Of a stretch of DNA of 64,000 bases, positions 37,068 through 45,631 are shown piece after piece; within the stretch, counting starts at the first letter, position 1; every line of letters starts with the position of its first letter. Below the pieces are notes generated by a model. The model saw nothing but the letters and a program-made list of their open reading frames with translations. It was not told the origin of the DNA and made no database searches. The stretch is from positions 124,358 to 188,357 of the forward strand of contig NZ_LMNG01000030.1 in assembly GCF_001423295.1 (NCBI RefSeq), in the 5' to 3' direction. The DNA is from Methylobacterium sp. Leaf112 (GTDB lineage: Bacteria > Pseudomonadota > Alphaproteobacteria > Rhizobiales > Beijerinckiaceae). A program made the position numbers and the translations under genes.

Positions 37068-37655
37068 ATGACCGCGCCGGTCACCCGATTCATCCCGTTT
37101 GCCTCCGCCATCGCCGGCGCCGTTCTGTTCGCAGCCTCCGCCCAGGCGGGCGGCTGTGGCGGTTCCGAATGCTACCGCCACGTCTCGACCCCGCCGGTCT
37201 ACGGCGCCGTGTCCGAGCGCGTCCTCGTGCGCCCGGCCGAGACCGTCTACCGCACGATCCCGCCGATCTACGAGACCGTGTCTGAGCGCGTCGTCGTCAG
37301 CCCGGGCGGCCGTGTCTGGCAGACCCGTCGCGATCCCTACGGCGAGCTCGTTGGTTGCTGGGTCGACGTGCCGCCGCGATACTCTGTGCGCCATCGCCGG
37401 GTGCTGGTCCAGCCGGCCCAATCGATCCCCGAGACGATCCCGGCCGAGTACGCCAGCATCCGCCGCCGCGTCCTCGTGCAGCCGGCCCGCGCCGGATGGG
37501 TCCCGGCCAATTACGGCAACGGCGGCGGCTATCCGGGCGTCTACGGACCCCGCATCGGCTCGATCCCGGATGCCGTCGGCATCGCCGGCGCCAGCTCGGC
37601 GGATATCGGCGTCGGCCTCGGTTTCTCCACGGGCAGCATCTACGACGGGTACTGA
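37068..37655 (+). CDS. Secreted protein with internal SERV/LVRPA repeats
   Basis: A 195-residue exported protein: signal peptide about 1-27 (FASAIAGAVLFAASAQA), a CGGSECYRH cysteine element, then four imperfect repeats built on a VSERVLVRPAETVYRTIPPI unit (VSERVVVSPGG, VRHRRVLVQPA and SIRRRVLVQPA), and a glycine-rich tail. Repeats of this kind occur in several exported proteins of Methylobacterium; they probably form an extended beta structure in the envelope. The role is unknown. ATG at 37068 after a GAGGAAG ribosome site. Confidence 0.65.
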   Translation: MTAPVTRFIPFASAIAGAVLFAASAQAGGCGGSECYRHVSTPPVYGAVSERVLVRPAETVYRTIPPIYETVSERVVVSPGGRVWQTRRDPYGELVGCWVDVPPRYSVRHRRVLVQPAQSIPETIPAEYASIRRRVLVQPARAGWVPANYGNGGGYPGVYGPRIGSIPDAVGIAGASSADIGVGLGFSTGSIYDGY

Positions 37656-37740
37656 GACGCCTGACGCCCCGGCCGAACCGGCCGGGGCGGTTGATTCCGC
37701 CCGGCCATGCCACACCTCCCTGCTGACGCGGGAGGTGCGC

Positions 37741-38727
37741 ATGGACCGGTTCAAGGCGTGGGTGGTCGAGAAGACCGAGACGGGGCAAGCCCTGACGTTC
37801 CGCGATTTCGACGCGGCCGACCTCATGGACGGCGACGTCACCGTCCGGGTCACCCATTCCACCGTGAACTACAAGGACGGACTGGCCATGACCGGGCGCT
37901 CGCCGGTGGTGCGCCGCTTCCCGATGATCCCCGGCATCGACTTCTCCGGTGTGGTCGAGGCATCGGATCACCCGAATTACGCCCCCGGCGATGCGGTGAT
38001 CCTCACGGGCTGGGGCGTTGGTGAGACCCATCTCGGCGCCTATGCGGAGCGGGCGCGGGTGAAGGGCGACTGGCTCGTGCCCCTGCCGGAAGGGCTCGAC
38101 GCAGCCGACGCCATGGCCATCGGCACCGCGGGCTACACGGCGATGCTGTGTCTCATGGCCCTTGAACATCACGGCGCTCGGCCTGGCGACGGTCCCGCCT
38201 TGGTCACCGGCGCATCCGGCGGCGTCGGCTCCGTCGCCGTGGCGCTGCTCGCCCGGGCCGGCTGGCAGGTCATCGCCTCCACGGGCCGGGCCGGCGAGGA
38301 GGATTACCTCCGCGGTCTCGGCGCCACGGAGATCCTCGACCGTGCCGAACTCTCGTCCCCGGGCAAACCACTGGCGAAGGAGCGTTGGGCCGTCGCCGTC
38401 GACGCCGTCGGCTCCGTGACCCTCGCCAACGTGCTCGCCGGGACCAAGGCGGACGGCGCCGTCGCCGCCTGCGGGCTCGCCCAGGGCATGGACCTGCCGA
38501 CCTCCGTGGCACCGTTCATCCTGCGCGGCGTGTCGCTCCTCGGCATCAACAGCGTGACCACGCCGCTGCCGAAACGCCGCGCGGCGTGGGCGCGCCTCGC
38601 CAGCGACCTCGACCGCACGGCCTTGGCCGCGATGACCACGACGGTGCCCCTGGCCGAGGTGGATCGCCTCGCCGAACGGATCCTTTCGGGCGGCGTACGC
38701 GGACGGACGGTGGTGACCGTTCCTTAA
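37741..38727 (+). CDS. acuI: AcuI-type acrylyl-CoA/quinone oxidoreductase
   Basis: A 328-residue NADPH-dependent medium-chain reductase of the YhdH/AcuI group. In Rhodobacter, AcuI reduces acrylyl-CoA to propionyl-CoA, which protects against acrylate toxicity and would feed the propionyl-CoA carboxylase encoded here. The family start FKAWVVEKTETGQALTFRDF, the substrate region HSTVNYKDGLAMTGRSPVVR and the nucleotide loop VTGASGGVGSVAVALLARAG are all present. No zinc ligands are seen. ATG at 37741 after GGGAGGTGC. Confidence 0.85.
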   Translation: MDRFKAWVVEKTETGQALTFRDFDAADLMDGDVTVRVTHSTVNYKDGLAMTGRSPVVRRFPMIPGIDFSGVVEASDHPNYAPGDAVILTGWGVGETHLGAYAERARVKGDWLVPLPEGLDAADAMAIGTAGYTAMLCLMALEHHGARPGDGPALVTGASGGVGSVAVALLARAGWQVIASTGRAGEEDYLRGLGATEILDRAELSSPGKPLAKERWAVAVDAVGSVTLANVLAGTKADGAVAACGLAQGMDLPTSVAPFILRGVSLLGINSVTTPLPKRRAAWARLASDLDRTALAAMTTTVPLAEVDRLAERILSGGVRGRTVVTVP

Positions 38728-38781
38728 ACGGATCGTCGGTCGGGGCGGAACTTAGCCGTACCGAGGCGCATTGCTGGTTTC

Positions 38782-39243
38782 ATGAGCAGTGCATTTGTCA
38801 AAGAGACCGAAGGCGGCGAAGCCTTCGAGGATCTCCCCGATCGCCCCATCTCGGAGCACCCGAACTTCGTCACACCCGAGGGGTTGGCGCAGATCGAGGC
38901 CGAGGTCGCCCGCCTGCGCGATGCGTTCTCGGCCCTGACGCCCGACGCCAAGGCGGACGAGTCCCGCGTGACCCGCGACCTGCATTACTGGACGGCGCGG
39001 CTGGGATCGGCCCAGCTCGTGGAGGTCGAGCCCGGCGACGTGGTGCGGTTCGGCTCCACAGTGACCATCGCCCGCGCGGACGAGAGCCACCAGAGCTTTC
39101 GTATCGTGGGCGAAGACGAGGCGGATCCGACCCAGGGCAGCCTGTCCTACGTTTCGCCCATGGCACGGGCCCTGACCGGCAAGGGCGTCGGCGACACCGT
39201 CGAGGTGAACGGCCAGGAGATCGAGATCATCGAGACCAAGTAG
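38782..39243 (+). CDS. GreA/GreB-family transcription elongation factor
   Basis: A 153-residue protein with an N-terminal coiled coil (TPEGLAQIEAEVARLRDAFS) and the C-terminal FKBP-like domain ending SYVSPMARALTGKGVGDTVE. Such factors rescue backtracked RNA polymerase by stimulating transcript cleavage. It is shorter and more diverged than housekeeping GreA, and so probably a second, specialised copy (Rnk/GreB type). The stop is only nine bases from that of the convergent LysR gene. Confidence 0.8.
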   Translation: MSSAFVKETEGGEAFEDLPDRPISEHPNFVTPEGLAQIEAEVARLRDAFSALTPDAKADESRVTRDLHYWTARLGSAQLVEVEPGDVVRFGSTVTIARADESHQSFRIVGEDEADPTQGSLSYVSPMARALTGKGVGDTVEVNGQEIEIIETK

Positions 39244-39252
39244 GCTCGGAGA

Positions 39253-40134
39253 TCATCGAGGCGGAGCCGTCTTGCCCTCGATTCCGGGGCGCAACGTCAC
39301 GATCTCCTCGGTCATGAAATCCATGAAGGCCCGGACCCGCGCGGCATGGCGCAGGTCCGGATGGGTCAGGAGCCACAGGCCGGCGGACAGCTCCGGCAGG
39401 TGGTCCGACAGCCGCACGAGACCCGGGCGTGCGTCGGCCGACCAGCAGGGCAGGGGGCCGATGCCGATGCCGGCCTCCACCGCCTCGCGCAGGCCCAGCA
39501 CCGTGTTGAGGGTGAGGACCACGCGCTCGGCGGCGGCATGGCTCTCGCGGAACCGTACGAAACGTCCACCCGCCACACCGTCACCCGGCACCACCCACGG
39601 ACATTCCTCCGTCGGTCGCCCGGTGAACTCGGACCGCCCGTAGACGGCCCAGGCGATGGTGGCGAGCCGGCGCCCGACCAGGTTCGCGGCGGGTGCATCG
39701 CTGGCGCGCAGCGCCACGTCCGCGTCGTGGCGCGACAGGTTGAGGGCCTCCTCCGAAACCAGCAGGTGCAGGCGGATGCGCGGGTAGCGCACGGTGAACC
39801 GGGCCAGCACCGGCATCAGCATATCGGCGACGAGACCCGCCGGGGTGGTGATTCGAAGGTCGCCCACGGGACTGCGATCCTGCCCGGCGAGTTCGCGGGT
39901 GAAGCGCGCGACGTCGGCTTCCATCCGCCCGGCAGCCTCCACCATGGCGAGACCGGCGCCCGTCAGTGCGTAGCCGGCGCGGTGACGGTCGAACAGCGTC
40001 GTGTCGAGGGCTGCCTCGATCCCGGCGAGACGACGGAACGCCGTCGAGGGATTGATGCCGAGATGCTCGGCCGCCCGCGCCAGGCCGCCGTGTTCAGCGA
40101 CGCTGCGCACGAGGCGAAAATCGTCCCAGTCCAT
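39253..40134 (-). CDS. LysR-family transcriptional regulator
   Basis: A 293-residue LysR regulator. The winged helix-turn-helix is at the N-terminus ([20 protein letters not shown] plus [20 protein letters not shown]) and the effector-binding domain starts near [20 protein letters not shown]. The ATG at 40134 begins exactly at the family start; the longer frame only adds unrelated residues. It is divergent from wrbA, with a LysR-type dyad between, so it most likely controls wrbA and itself. The inducer is unknown, possibly an oxidised quinone. Confidence 0.88.
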   Translation of the reverse strand: MDWDDFRLVRSVAEHGGLARAAEHLGINPSTAFRRLAGIEAALDTTLFDRHRAGYALTGAGLAMVEAAGRMEADVARFTRELAGQDRSPVGDLRITTPAGLVADMLMPVLARFTVRYPRIRLHLLVSEEALNLSRHDADVALRASDAPAANLVGRRLATIAWAVYGRSEFTGRPTEECPWVVPGDGVAGGRFVRFRESHAAAERVVLTLNTVLGLREAVEAGIGIGPLPCWSADARPGLVRLSDHLPELSAGLWLLTHPDLRHAARVRAFMDFMTEEIVTLRPGIEGKTAPPR

Positions 40135-40158
40135 TCCGTCGGCTCCGATCGTGCATTC

Positions 40159-40178
40159 CTGCAAAGATCGTTTTGCAG
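40159..40178. promoter_or_regulatory. Dyad operator between lysR-type gene and wrbA
   Basis: CTGCAAA (40159-40165) and TTTGCAG (40172-40178), exact arms separated by six bases. LysR regulators bind dyads with a T-N11-A core, which can be placed here. A further half site TCGCAAA lies at 40191-40197. Confidence 0.55.
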
Positions 40179-40279
40179 AACAGGGCGTTTTCGCAAAGGC
40201 AGTTCCGAGCGATAAGGCGCGGCGAAACGCGTGCCGGCTCCGATGGGCCGACCCGTGCCACACCGTAGGAGACGACCCG

Positions 40280-40879
40280 ATGACCAAGGTTCTGGTGCTG
40301 TACTATTCGTCGTGGGGCCACGTGGAGAAGATGGCCGAGGCCGTCGCCGAGGGCGTTCGCGAGGCCGGGGTCGAGGTCACGATCAAGCGCGTGCCGGAAC
40401 TGGTGCCCGAGGAGGTCGCCCGCCAATCGCACTACAAGCTCGATCAGGCCGCCCCCATCGCGACGGTGGACGAACTCCCGGACTACGACGCCATCATCTT
40501 CGGTACCCCGACCCGCTACGGCAACATGGCCGCGCAGATGAAGCAGTTCATCGATCAGACCGGCGGCCTCTGGGCCAAGGGCGCCCTCGTCGGGAAGGTC
40601 GGCTCGGCCTTCACCTCGACGGCGAGCCAGCATGGCGGACAGGAGACGACACTGACGAGCTTCCACACGGTGCTGCTGCACCACGGCATGGTGGTGGTCG
40701 GCCTGCCCTACGCGTTCCAGGGCCAGATGGGTGTCGACGAGGTGAAGGGCGGCTCGCCCTACGGCGCCACCACCCTGGCGGACGGCGACGGCTCGCGCCA
40801 GCCGAGCGCCACGGATCTGGCCGGTGCCCGCTACCAGGGCCGCCACGTCGCCGGCATCGCCGCGAAACTCGCCGGCTGA
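40280..40879 (+). CDS. wrbA: NAD(P)H:quinone oxidoreductase WrbA
   Basis: Tetrameric FMN enzyme that reduces quinones by two electrons and so prevents redox cycling. It has 199 residues with the flavodoxin-like phosphate loop [40 protein letters not shown], and [22 protein letters not shown] precedes the ATG at 40280. Divergent transcription from a LysR regulator with a dyad between suggests induction by an oxidant or quinone. Confidence 0.93.
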   Translation: MTKVLVLYYSSWGHVEKMAEAVAEGVREAGVEVTIKRVPELVPEEVARQSHYKLDQAAPIATVDELPDYDAIIFGTPTRYGNMAAQMKQFIDQTGGLWAKGALVGKVGSAFTSTASQHGGQETTLTSFHTVLLHHGMVVVGLPYAFQGQMGVDEVKGGSPYGATTLADGDGSRQPSATDLAGARYQGRHVAGIAAKLAG

Positions 40880-40905
40880 CGCGACGCCGGGGATTCCCGC
40901 CCAAG

Positions 40906-40933
40906 AAAAAAGGCTCGGATCGCTCCGAGCCTT
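40906..40933 (-). terminator. Terminator for the threonylcarbamoyl-AMP synthase gene
   Basis: On the minus strand AAGGCTCGGA-GCGA-TCCGAGCCTT (40933-40910) is followed by a run of T (40911-40906). It lies about 95 bases after the gene's stop at 41026. A second pairing, AAGGCCA/TGGCCTT, lies at about 40944-40971. Confidence 0.8.
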
Positions 40934-41025
40934 GAGAGACAAAAGGCCATTTGGGGGCTGAACTGGCCTTCGTTCTAGTCAAACGGACCAAGGCTCCGCA
41001 AAGTTCCACCCCCGTTGAAAAGATT

Positions 41026-42003
41026 TCAGCGTGGAGCCGCGGCACGGCGCAGGCGATCGTTGATCGCCTCGCCGAGTCCCGTCTGCGGGATCGGCGCGAC
41101 GGCGATGGATTCCGTGCCCGAGGCATCGAGACTCCGCAGGGCGGAGAACAGGTTGGCGGCCGCCTCGGCGAGATCGCCGCCCGGGCTGAGGTCGAGGGAG
41201 GCGCGCGCCTCCGTGACTGCGGGCATCCCGCCGAACCGCAGCACGGCCTCGCCGGCCGCCACCGTCGTCGCGTCGAGGCGCACACGGGCACGGGGCGCAT
41301 AGTGCGAGGCGAGGAGGCCGGGCCCGATGGGACGCGCGCTATCGTCCGGAGCCGGGCCGGCGACGGCATAGCCCAAGATGCGTTCGAGGTCGCCCCGCGT
41401 CACCCCGCCCGGCCGGAGCAGGCGTGGGGAACCGTCGAGGCAGGCGACCACCGTCGATTCCACACCCACCGGCGCCGTACCCCCGTCGAGGATCGCGTCG
41501 ATCCGCCCATCGAGGTCGGCACGCACATGCGCGGCACGGGTGGGGCTGACCCGGCCCGAGCGGTTGGCCGACGGCGCCGCCACGGGTCGGCCGACCCGGG
41601 CGAGGAGATCGCGGGCGATGGTGTTGCCCGGCACCCGCAACGCCACGCTCGCCAGGCCGGCACGGGCGAGATCGCAGACGGTGCAGCCCGGGCTGGCCGG
41701 GACCACGAGGGTGAGGGGACCGGGCCAGAACGCGTTCGCGAGGGCCAGGGCGGCGTCATCGAACACCCCCTGCACCTGGGCCGCGGCGAGATCCGCCAGA
41801 TGCGCAATCAGGGGGTTGAAGCGCGGGCGTTCCTTGGCGGCGTAGATCAGGGCCACGGCCGTCGGGTCGGTGGCATCGGCGCCGAGGCCGTAGACGGTCT
41901 CCGTCGGGAAGGCGACGGTGCGTCCGAGCCCCAGCAGCCGTGCCGCCTCCAGGATGCCGGCCTCGTCGGCGGCGAGGCGCAGGCTTGACCGGAGATCGTT
42001 CAT
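41026..42003 (-). CDS. tsaC: L-threonylcarbamoyladenylate synthase, Sua5 type
   Basis: Makes threonylcarbamoyl-AMP from threonine, bicarbonate and ATP, the first step of the universal t6A37 tRNA modification. It has 325 residues: the YrdC-like catalytic domain (about 20-205) with GRTVAFPTETVYGLGADATD, ERPRFNPLIAHL and PVAAPSANRSGRVSPTRAAH, then the C-terminal Sua5 domain containing PGLLASHYAPRARV. The ATG at 42001-42003 fits the usual length. It is divergent from the acyl-CoA dehydrogenase gene over 194 bases. Confidence 0.92.
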   Translation of the reverse strand: MNDLRSSLRLAADEAGILEAARLLGLGRTVAFPTETVYGLGADATDPTAVALIYAAKERPRFNPLIAHLADLAAAQVQGVFDDAALALANAFWPGPLTLVVPASPGCTVCDLARAGLASVALRVPGNTIARDLLARVGRPVAAPSANRSGRVSPTRAAHVRADLDGRIDAILDGGTAPVGVESTVVACLDGSPRLLRPGGVTRGDLERILGYAVAGPAPDDSARPIGPGLLASHYAPRARVRLDATTVAAGEAVLRFGGMPAVTEARASLDLSPGGDLAEAAANLFSALRSLDASGTESIAVAPIPQTGLGEAINDRLRRAAAPR

Positions 42004-42197
42004 ATCTAAACTATCCCTGGAGAGCGGAGCGGCTGGGCCGGGTTAAGCCGTTGCCCCATTGAAGCTTCCCCGCGCAGGGCGATCTCGGAGCCGGCCGGTG
42101 CTCTAGCGTCCGGCCGAGGCTTGCGTCAAACACGGGCGGCGAACGATACGCCAAGCGCATCAAGCGCGACACAAGAAGACGCTCATAGGGAGCTTCC

Positions 42198-43949
42198 ATG
42201 ACCTACCGCGCCCCGGTCTCCGAGATGCTGTTCGCCCTGCGCCACGTCGCCGGGCTGGACGCGACCCTGGGCGAGGCCCTGACGCTTGACGATGTCCGGA
42301 CCATCCTGGACGAGGCGGCCCGCGTCGCCGACGGCGTCATCGCACCCCTGAACCGCGTCGGCGACCGCCACGGCACGCCCCTTACCGACGGCGCCATCAC
42401 CACCGCGCCGGGCTGGCGCGAGGCCTACCGGACCTGGACGGAGGGCGGCTGGAACGGCCTGTCCGCCGATCCGGACCACGGCGGCCAGGGCCTGCCGCTC
42501 CTCCTCAACGCCGCCTGCACGGAGATGTGGAACGCGGCCAGCATCGCGTTCGGCCTGTGCCCGCTGCTCACCGCCGGCGGCATCGAGGCCCTGGCGCAGC
42601 ACGGGTCCGAGGATCTGAAGGCGCGCTATCTCGGCAAGCTCGTCTCGGGGGAGTGGACCGCGACCATGAACCTGACGGAGCCGCAGGCGGGCTCCGATCT
42701 CGCCCTGCTGCGCAGCCGCGCCGAGCCCGTCGGCGATGGCCGCTACCGCATCGTCGGCGCGAAGATCTACATCACCTACGGCGAGCACGATCTCACCGAC
42801 AACATCGTCCACCTCGTGCTCGCCCGGCTCAAGGACGCACCGGCGGGCACCCGCGGCATCTCGCTGTTCCTCGTACCCAAGATCCTGCCCGACGGCAGCC
42901 GCAACGACCTGCGGTGCTCGGGGCTCGAGCACAAGCTCGGCATCCATGGCTCGCCGACCTGCTCCATGGCCTTCGGCGATGCGGGCGGCGCCATCGGCTG
43001 GCTCATCGGCGAGGAGAACCGCGGCCTCGCCTGCATGTTCACGATGATGAACTCGGCCCGGCTCAATGTCGGCCTGCAGGGCGTCGGCATCGCCGAGCGG
43101 GCGACGCAGGCCTCCCTGACCTACGCCCGCGAGCGCCGCCAGGGAAAAGCGCCGGGCGCGCAAGGCCCGAGCGCCATCGTCGCGCATGCCGACGTCCAGC
43201 GCATGCTGCTGACCATGAAGGCCTACACGGCGGCCGCCCGCGGCATCTGCTACCTCACCGCCGCCGCCCTCGACGCGGCAAAGGGACCGGAAGGGCAGGG
43301 CGCCCACGACCGCGCTTCGCTCCTCACCCCCGTCGCCAAGGCGTTCTCCACGGACATCGCCAACGAAGTCACGTCGCTGGGCGTGCAGGTCCATGGCGGC
43401 ATGGGCTTCGTCGAGGAGACGGGGGCGGCCCAGCACATGCGCGACGCCCGCATCCTCGGGATCTACGAGGGCACCAACGGCATTCAGGCCATCGACCTCG
43501 TCAGCCGCAAGCTGCCGCTCCAAGGGGGCGCCACCGTACGTGCGCAGATCGCGTCCCTGCGCCGGGTGGCGGAGGGCCTCCTGAAGGATGCCGACCCGGC
43601 CTACGGCCATCTCGGTGCGCGGTTGCGCGCCGGCATCGAGAGCCTCGACCGGGCCACCAGCTTTCAGCTGGCGGCGCTCGCCTCGAACCGTCCGGAGACG
43701 GCGCTCGCCGGGGCGACGCCGTATCTGCGCCTGTTCGGCCTCGTCCAGGGCGCGGCCTGCCTCGCGCGGGAAGCCCGCGCCGCACGGGCCGCCCTCCAGG
43801 CCGGCGAGACCGATCCAGCCCATGCCGGGCGGATCGCCCTGGCGCGGTTCTTCGCCGAGAACGAGCTGACGGCGGCGAGCGGCCTCGCCGACAGCGTCAT
43901 TGACGGCGGTGGCTTCACCGAGACGGCAGCCCTCGCCCTGGCGGGGTGA
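42198..43949 (+). CDS. Acyl-CoA dehydrogenase with C-terminal domain (DmdC/FadE-like)
   Basis: A 583-residue flavin acyl-CoA dehydrogenase of the larger class that includes 3-methylmercaptopropionyl-CoA dehydrogenase. It has a helical start (MTYRAPVSEMLFALRHVAGL), NLTEPQAGSDLALLRSRAEP, GAKIYITYGEHDLTDNIVHL and the C-terminal MRDARILGIYEGTNGIQAI. Substrate not known; chain type cannot be read from sequence. It is the first of four co-directional genes (hydratase and two dehydrogenases follow) that look like a beta-oxidation-like operon. Confidence 0.88.
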   Translation: MTYRAPVSEMLFALRHVAGLDATLGEALTLDDVRTILDEAARVADGVIAPLNRVGDRHGTPLTDGAITTAPGWREAYRTWTEGGWNGLSADPDHGGQGLPLLLNAACTEMWNAASIAFGLCPLLTAGGIEALAQHGSEDLKARYLGKLVSGEWTATMNLTEPQAGSDLALLRSRAEPVGDGRYRIVGAKIYITYGEHDLTDNIVHLVLARLKDAPAGTRGISLFLVPKILPDGSRNDLRCSGLEHKLGIHGSPTCSMAFGDAGGAIGWLIGEENRGLACMFTMMNSARLNVGLQGVGIAERATQASLTYARERRQGKAPGAQGPSAIVAHADVQRMLLTMKAYTAAARGICYLTAAALDAAKGPEGQGAHDRASLLTPVAKAFSTDIANEVTSLGVQVHGGMGFVEETGAAQHMRDARILGIYEGTNGIQAIDLVSRKLPLQGGATVRAQIASLRRVAEGLLKDADPAYGHLGARLRAGIESLDRATSFQLAALASNRPETALAGATPYLRLFGLVQGAACLAREARAARAALQAGETDPAHAGRIALARFFAENELTAASGLADSVIDGGGFTETAALALAG

Positions 43950-44021
43950 GCGCGGGACGCCCCTCCCGCGGAGGGGAACGGGACCGCGCGCAGGGAACGG
44001 CAAGACAGGCGAGACAGCACC

Positions 44022-44777
44022 ATGACCGAGCACGTCGTCATCGAAGACACAGGCGGCGTCCGCCTCATCCGCCTGGACCGGCCCGATAAGTTCAACGCCC
44101 TGACGAGCGCCATGTACGACACCCTGCGCGAGGCCCTGGCGGAGGCCGACGCGTCGGAGGCCATCGGTGCCGTGGTGTTTTCCGGCTCGCCCGGAGCGTT
44201 CAGCGCCGGCAACGACCTGTCCGACTTCGTCGAGGCCTCGCGGCACCCGTTCGAGGATTCGCCCGCCCTGCACTTCATCCGGCAGCTCGCCCGGACCCGG
44301 ACGCCCATGGTGGCGGCCGTCGACGGGGTGGCGGTCGGCATCGGCGCGACGCTCACCCTGCATTGCGACCTCGTCTACGCCAGCCCGGCGGCGCGCTTCC
44401 GCATGCCGTTCGTGGAACTCGGCCTCGTGCCGGAGGCGGGATCGAGCTACCTGCTGCCGCACCGGATCGGCCTGCAGCGCACCACCGAAATCCTGCTATT
44501 CTCGGAAGCCTACGATGCTGACGAGGCCGTGCGCCTCGGACTCGCCAACGCCGTCGTGCCGGCCGACCGGCTCCTCGACCACGCCATGACCCAGGCCGCC
44601 CGGCTCGCGGCCCTTCCCAAGGGACCGCTGCAGGCGACGCGCACCCTGATTCGGAGGGATCAGGCCGCCCTGGAGGCGGCGGTGGAGACGGAGGCCGTGG
44701 CCTTCGAGGCGCGCCTGCGCTCGCCGGAGGCTCAAGACGCCTTCGCGGCCTTCCTCAACCGGTCGCGCAAGGCGTGA
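44022..44777 (+). CDS. Enoyl-CoA hydratase/isomerase family protein
   Basis: A 251-residue crotonase-fold enzyme. The oxyanion-hole loop is SGSPGAFSAGNDLSDFVEA and the second loop is VDGVAVGIGATLTLHCDLV; the segment PEAGSSYLLPHRIG resembles isomerase/PaaG-type members more than classic hydratases. The stop overlaps the GTG start of the next gene by four bases, so the two are translationally coupled. With the preceding dehydrogenase it would hydrate or shift the double bond of an acyl-CoA. Confidence 0.85.
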   Translation: MTEHVVIEDTGGVRLIRLDRPDKFNALTSAMYDTLREALAEADASEAIGAVVFSGSPGAFSAGNDLSDFVEASRHPFEDSPALHFIRQLARTRTPMVAAVDGVAVGIGATLTLHCDLVYASPAARFRMPFVELGLVPEAGSSYLLPHRIGLQRTTEILLFSEAYDADEAVRLGLANAVVPADRLLDHAMTQAARLAALPKGPLQATRTLIRRDQAALEAAVETEAVAFEARLRSPEAQDAFAAFLNRSRKA

Positions 44778-45622
44778 GCCCGGCGCCCGATCTTCGCGCC
44801 AAGGTCTGCCTCGTCGCCGGGGCGTCGCGGGGCGTCGGGCGCGGCATCGCCCAGGCACTCGGCGAGGCCGGCGCCACGGTGATCGTCACCGGCCGCTCCA
44901 GCGAGACCGGCCCGCGCACGGACGGGCGGCCCGAGACCATCGAGGACACCGCCCGGATCGTGGACGCCACCGGCGGCACCGGCCACCACTACCTCTGCGA
45001 CCACACCAGCGAGCGGGCCGTCGACACCCTGGTCCACTGGGCCTTGCGCCGCTTCGGCCGGATCGATGTGGCCGTCTCCAGCGTCTGGGGCGGGGCCGAG
45101 GGCTATGACGGCGAGCGCTATCCCGACGGGGCCGCCTGGGGCACCCCGTTCTGGCGCCGCTCGGCCGAGCCATTCTCGGAGTTCTTCGGCAGCGGACCCT
45201 ATCCGGCACTGCTGCTCGCCCGCGCGGTGGCGCCCGCCATGGTCGCGGCGAAAGCCGGCCTCGTCGCCTTCGTGTCGTTCGACACTGGGCCCGGCTACCT
45301 CGGCGACGTGTTCTACGATCTGGCCAAGGCGACCACCAACCGCCTCGCCTTCGCCTGCGCGCAGGAACTGGCGCCGCACGGTGTCACGGCCCTCGGCCTG
45401 TCGCCGGGCTTCGTCCGCACCGAACGGGTGATCGATGTCGGGCACGCCGACATGGCCACGGAGAGCCCGCTCTATGCCGGCCGCGCGCTGGCGGCGCTCG
45501 CCGCCGACCCGGACGTCGCAGCACAGGCCGGGCGCATCCTGCATGCGGGCGACCTCGCCGCCCGGTACGGCTTCACCGATGCCGACGGCACGCGCCCGGC
45601 GCGCTTCCACATCGGACCCTGA
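44774..45622 (+). CDS. Short-chain dehydrogenase/reductase
   Basis: A 282-residue SDR. The cofactor loop GASRGVGRGIAQALG, followed by VTGRSSETG, suggests NADP preference. The catalytic set is S in FVSFDTG and Y-x3-K in FYDLAKATTN. GTG start at 44774 overlapping the hydratase TGA, with no other start nearby. It is the third gene of the putative acyl-CoA operon and may oxidise the hydroxyacyl product. Confidence 0.82.
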   Translation: MSPAPDLRAKVCLVAGASRGVGRGIAQALGEAGATVIVTGRSSETGPRTDGRPETIEDTARIVDATGGTGHHYLCDHTSERAVDTLVHWALRRFGRIDVAVSSVWGGAEGYDGERYPDGAAWGTPFWRRSAEPFSEFFGSGPYPALLLARAVAPAMVAAKAGLVAFVSFDTGPGYLGDVFYDLAKATTNRLAFACAQELAPHGVTALGLSPGFVRTERVIDVGHADMATESPLYAGRALAALAADPDVAAQAGRILHAGDLAARYGFTDADGTRPARFHIGP

Positions 45623-45631
45623 GAGGACGCC

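Noticed and set aside
39223-39260. The repeated GAGATCATCGAG at the end of the GreA-like gene
   Set aside because: Twelve bases at a 26-base offset without a second full unit; probably chance from similar codons on both strands.
42183-44462. A 759-codon minus-strand frame across the acyl-CoA dehydrogenase and hydratase
   Set aside because: It mirrors two clear genes and has no protein-like composition.
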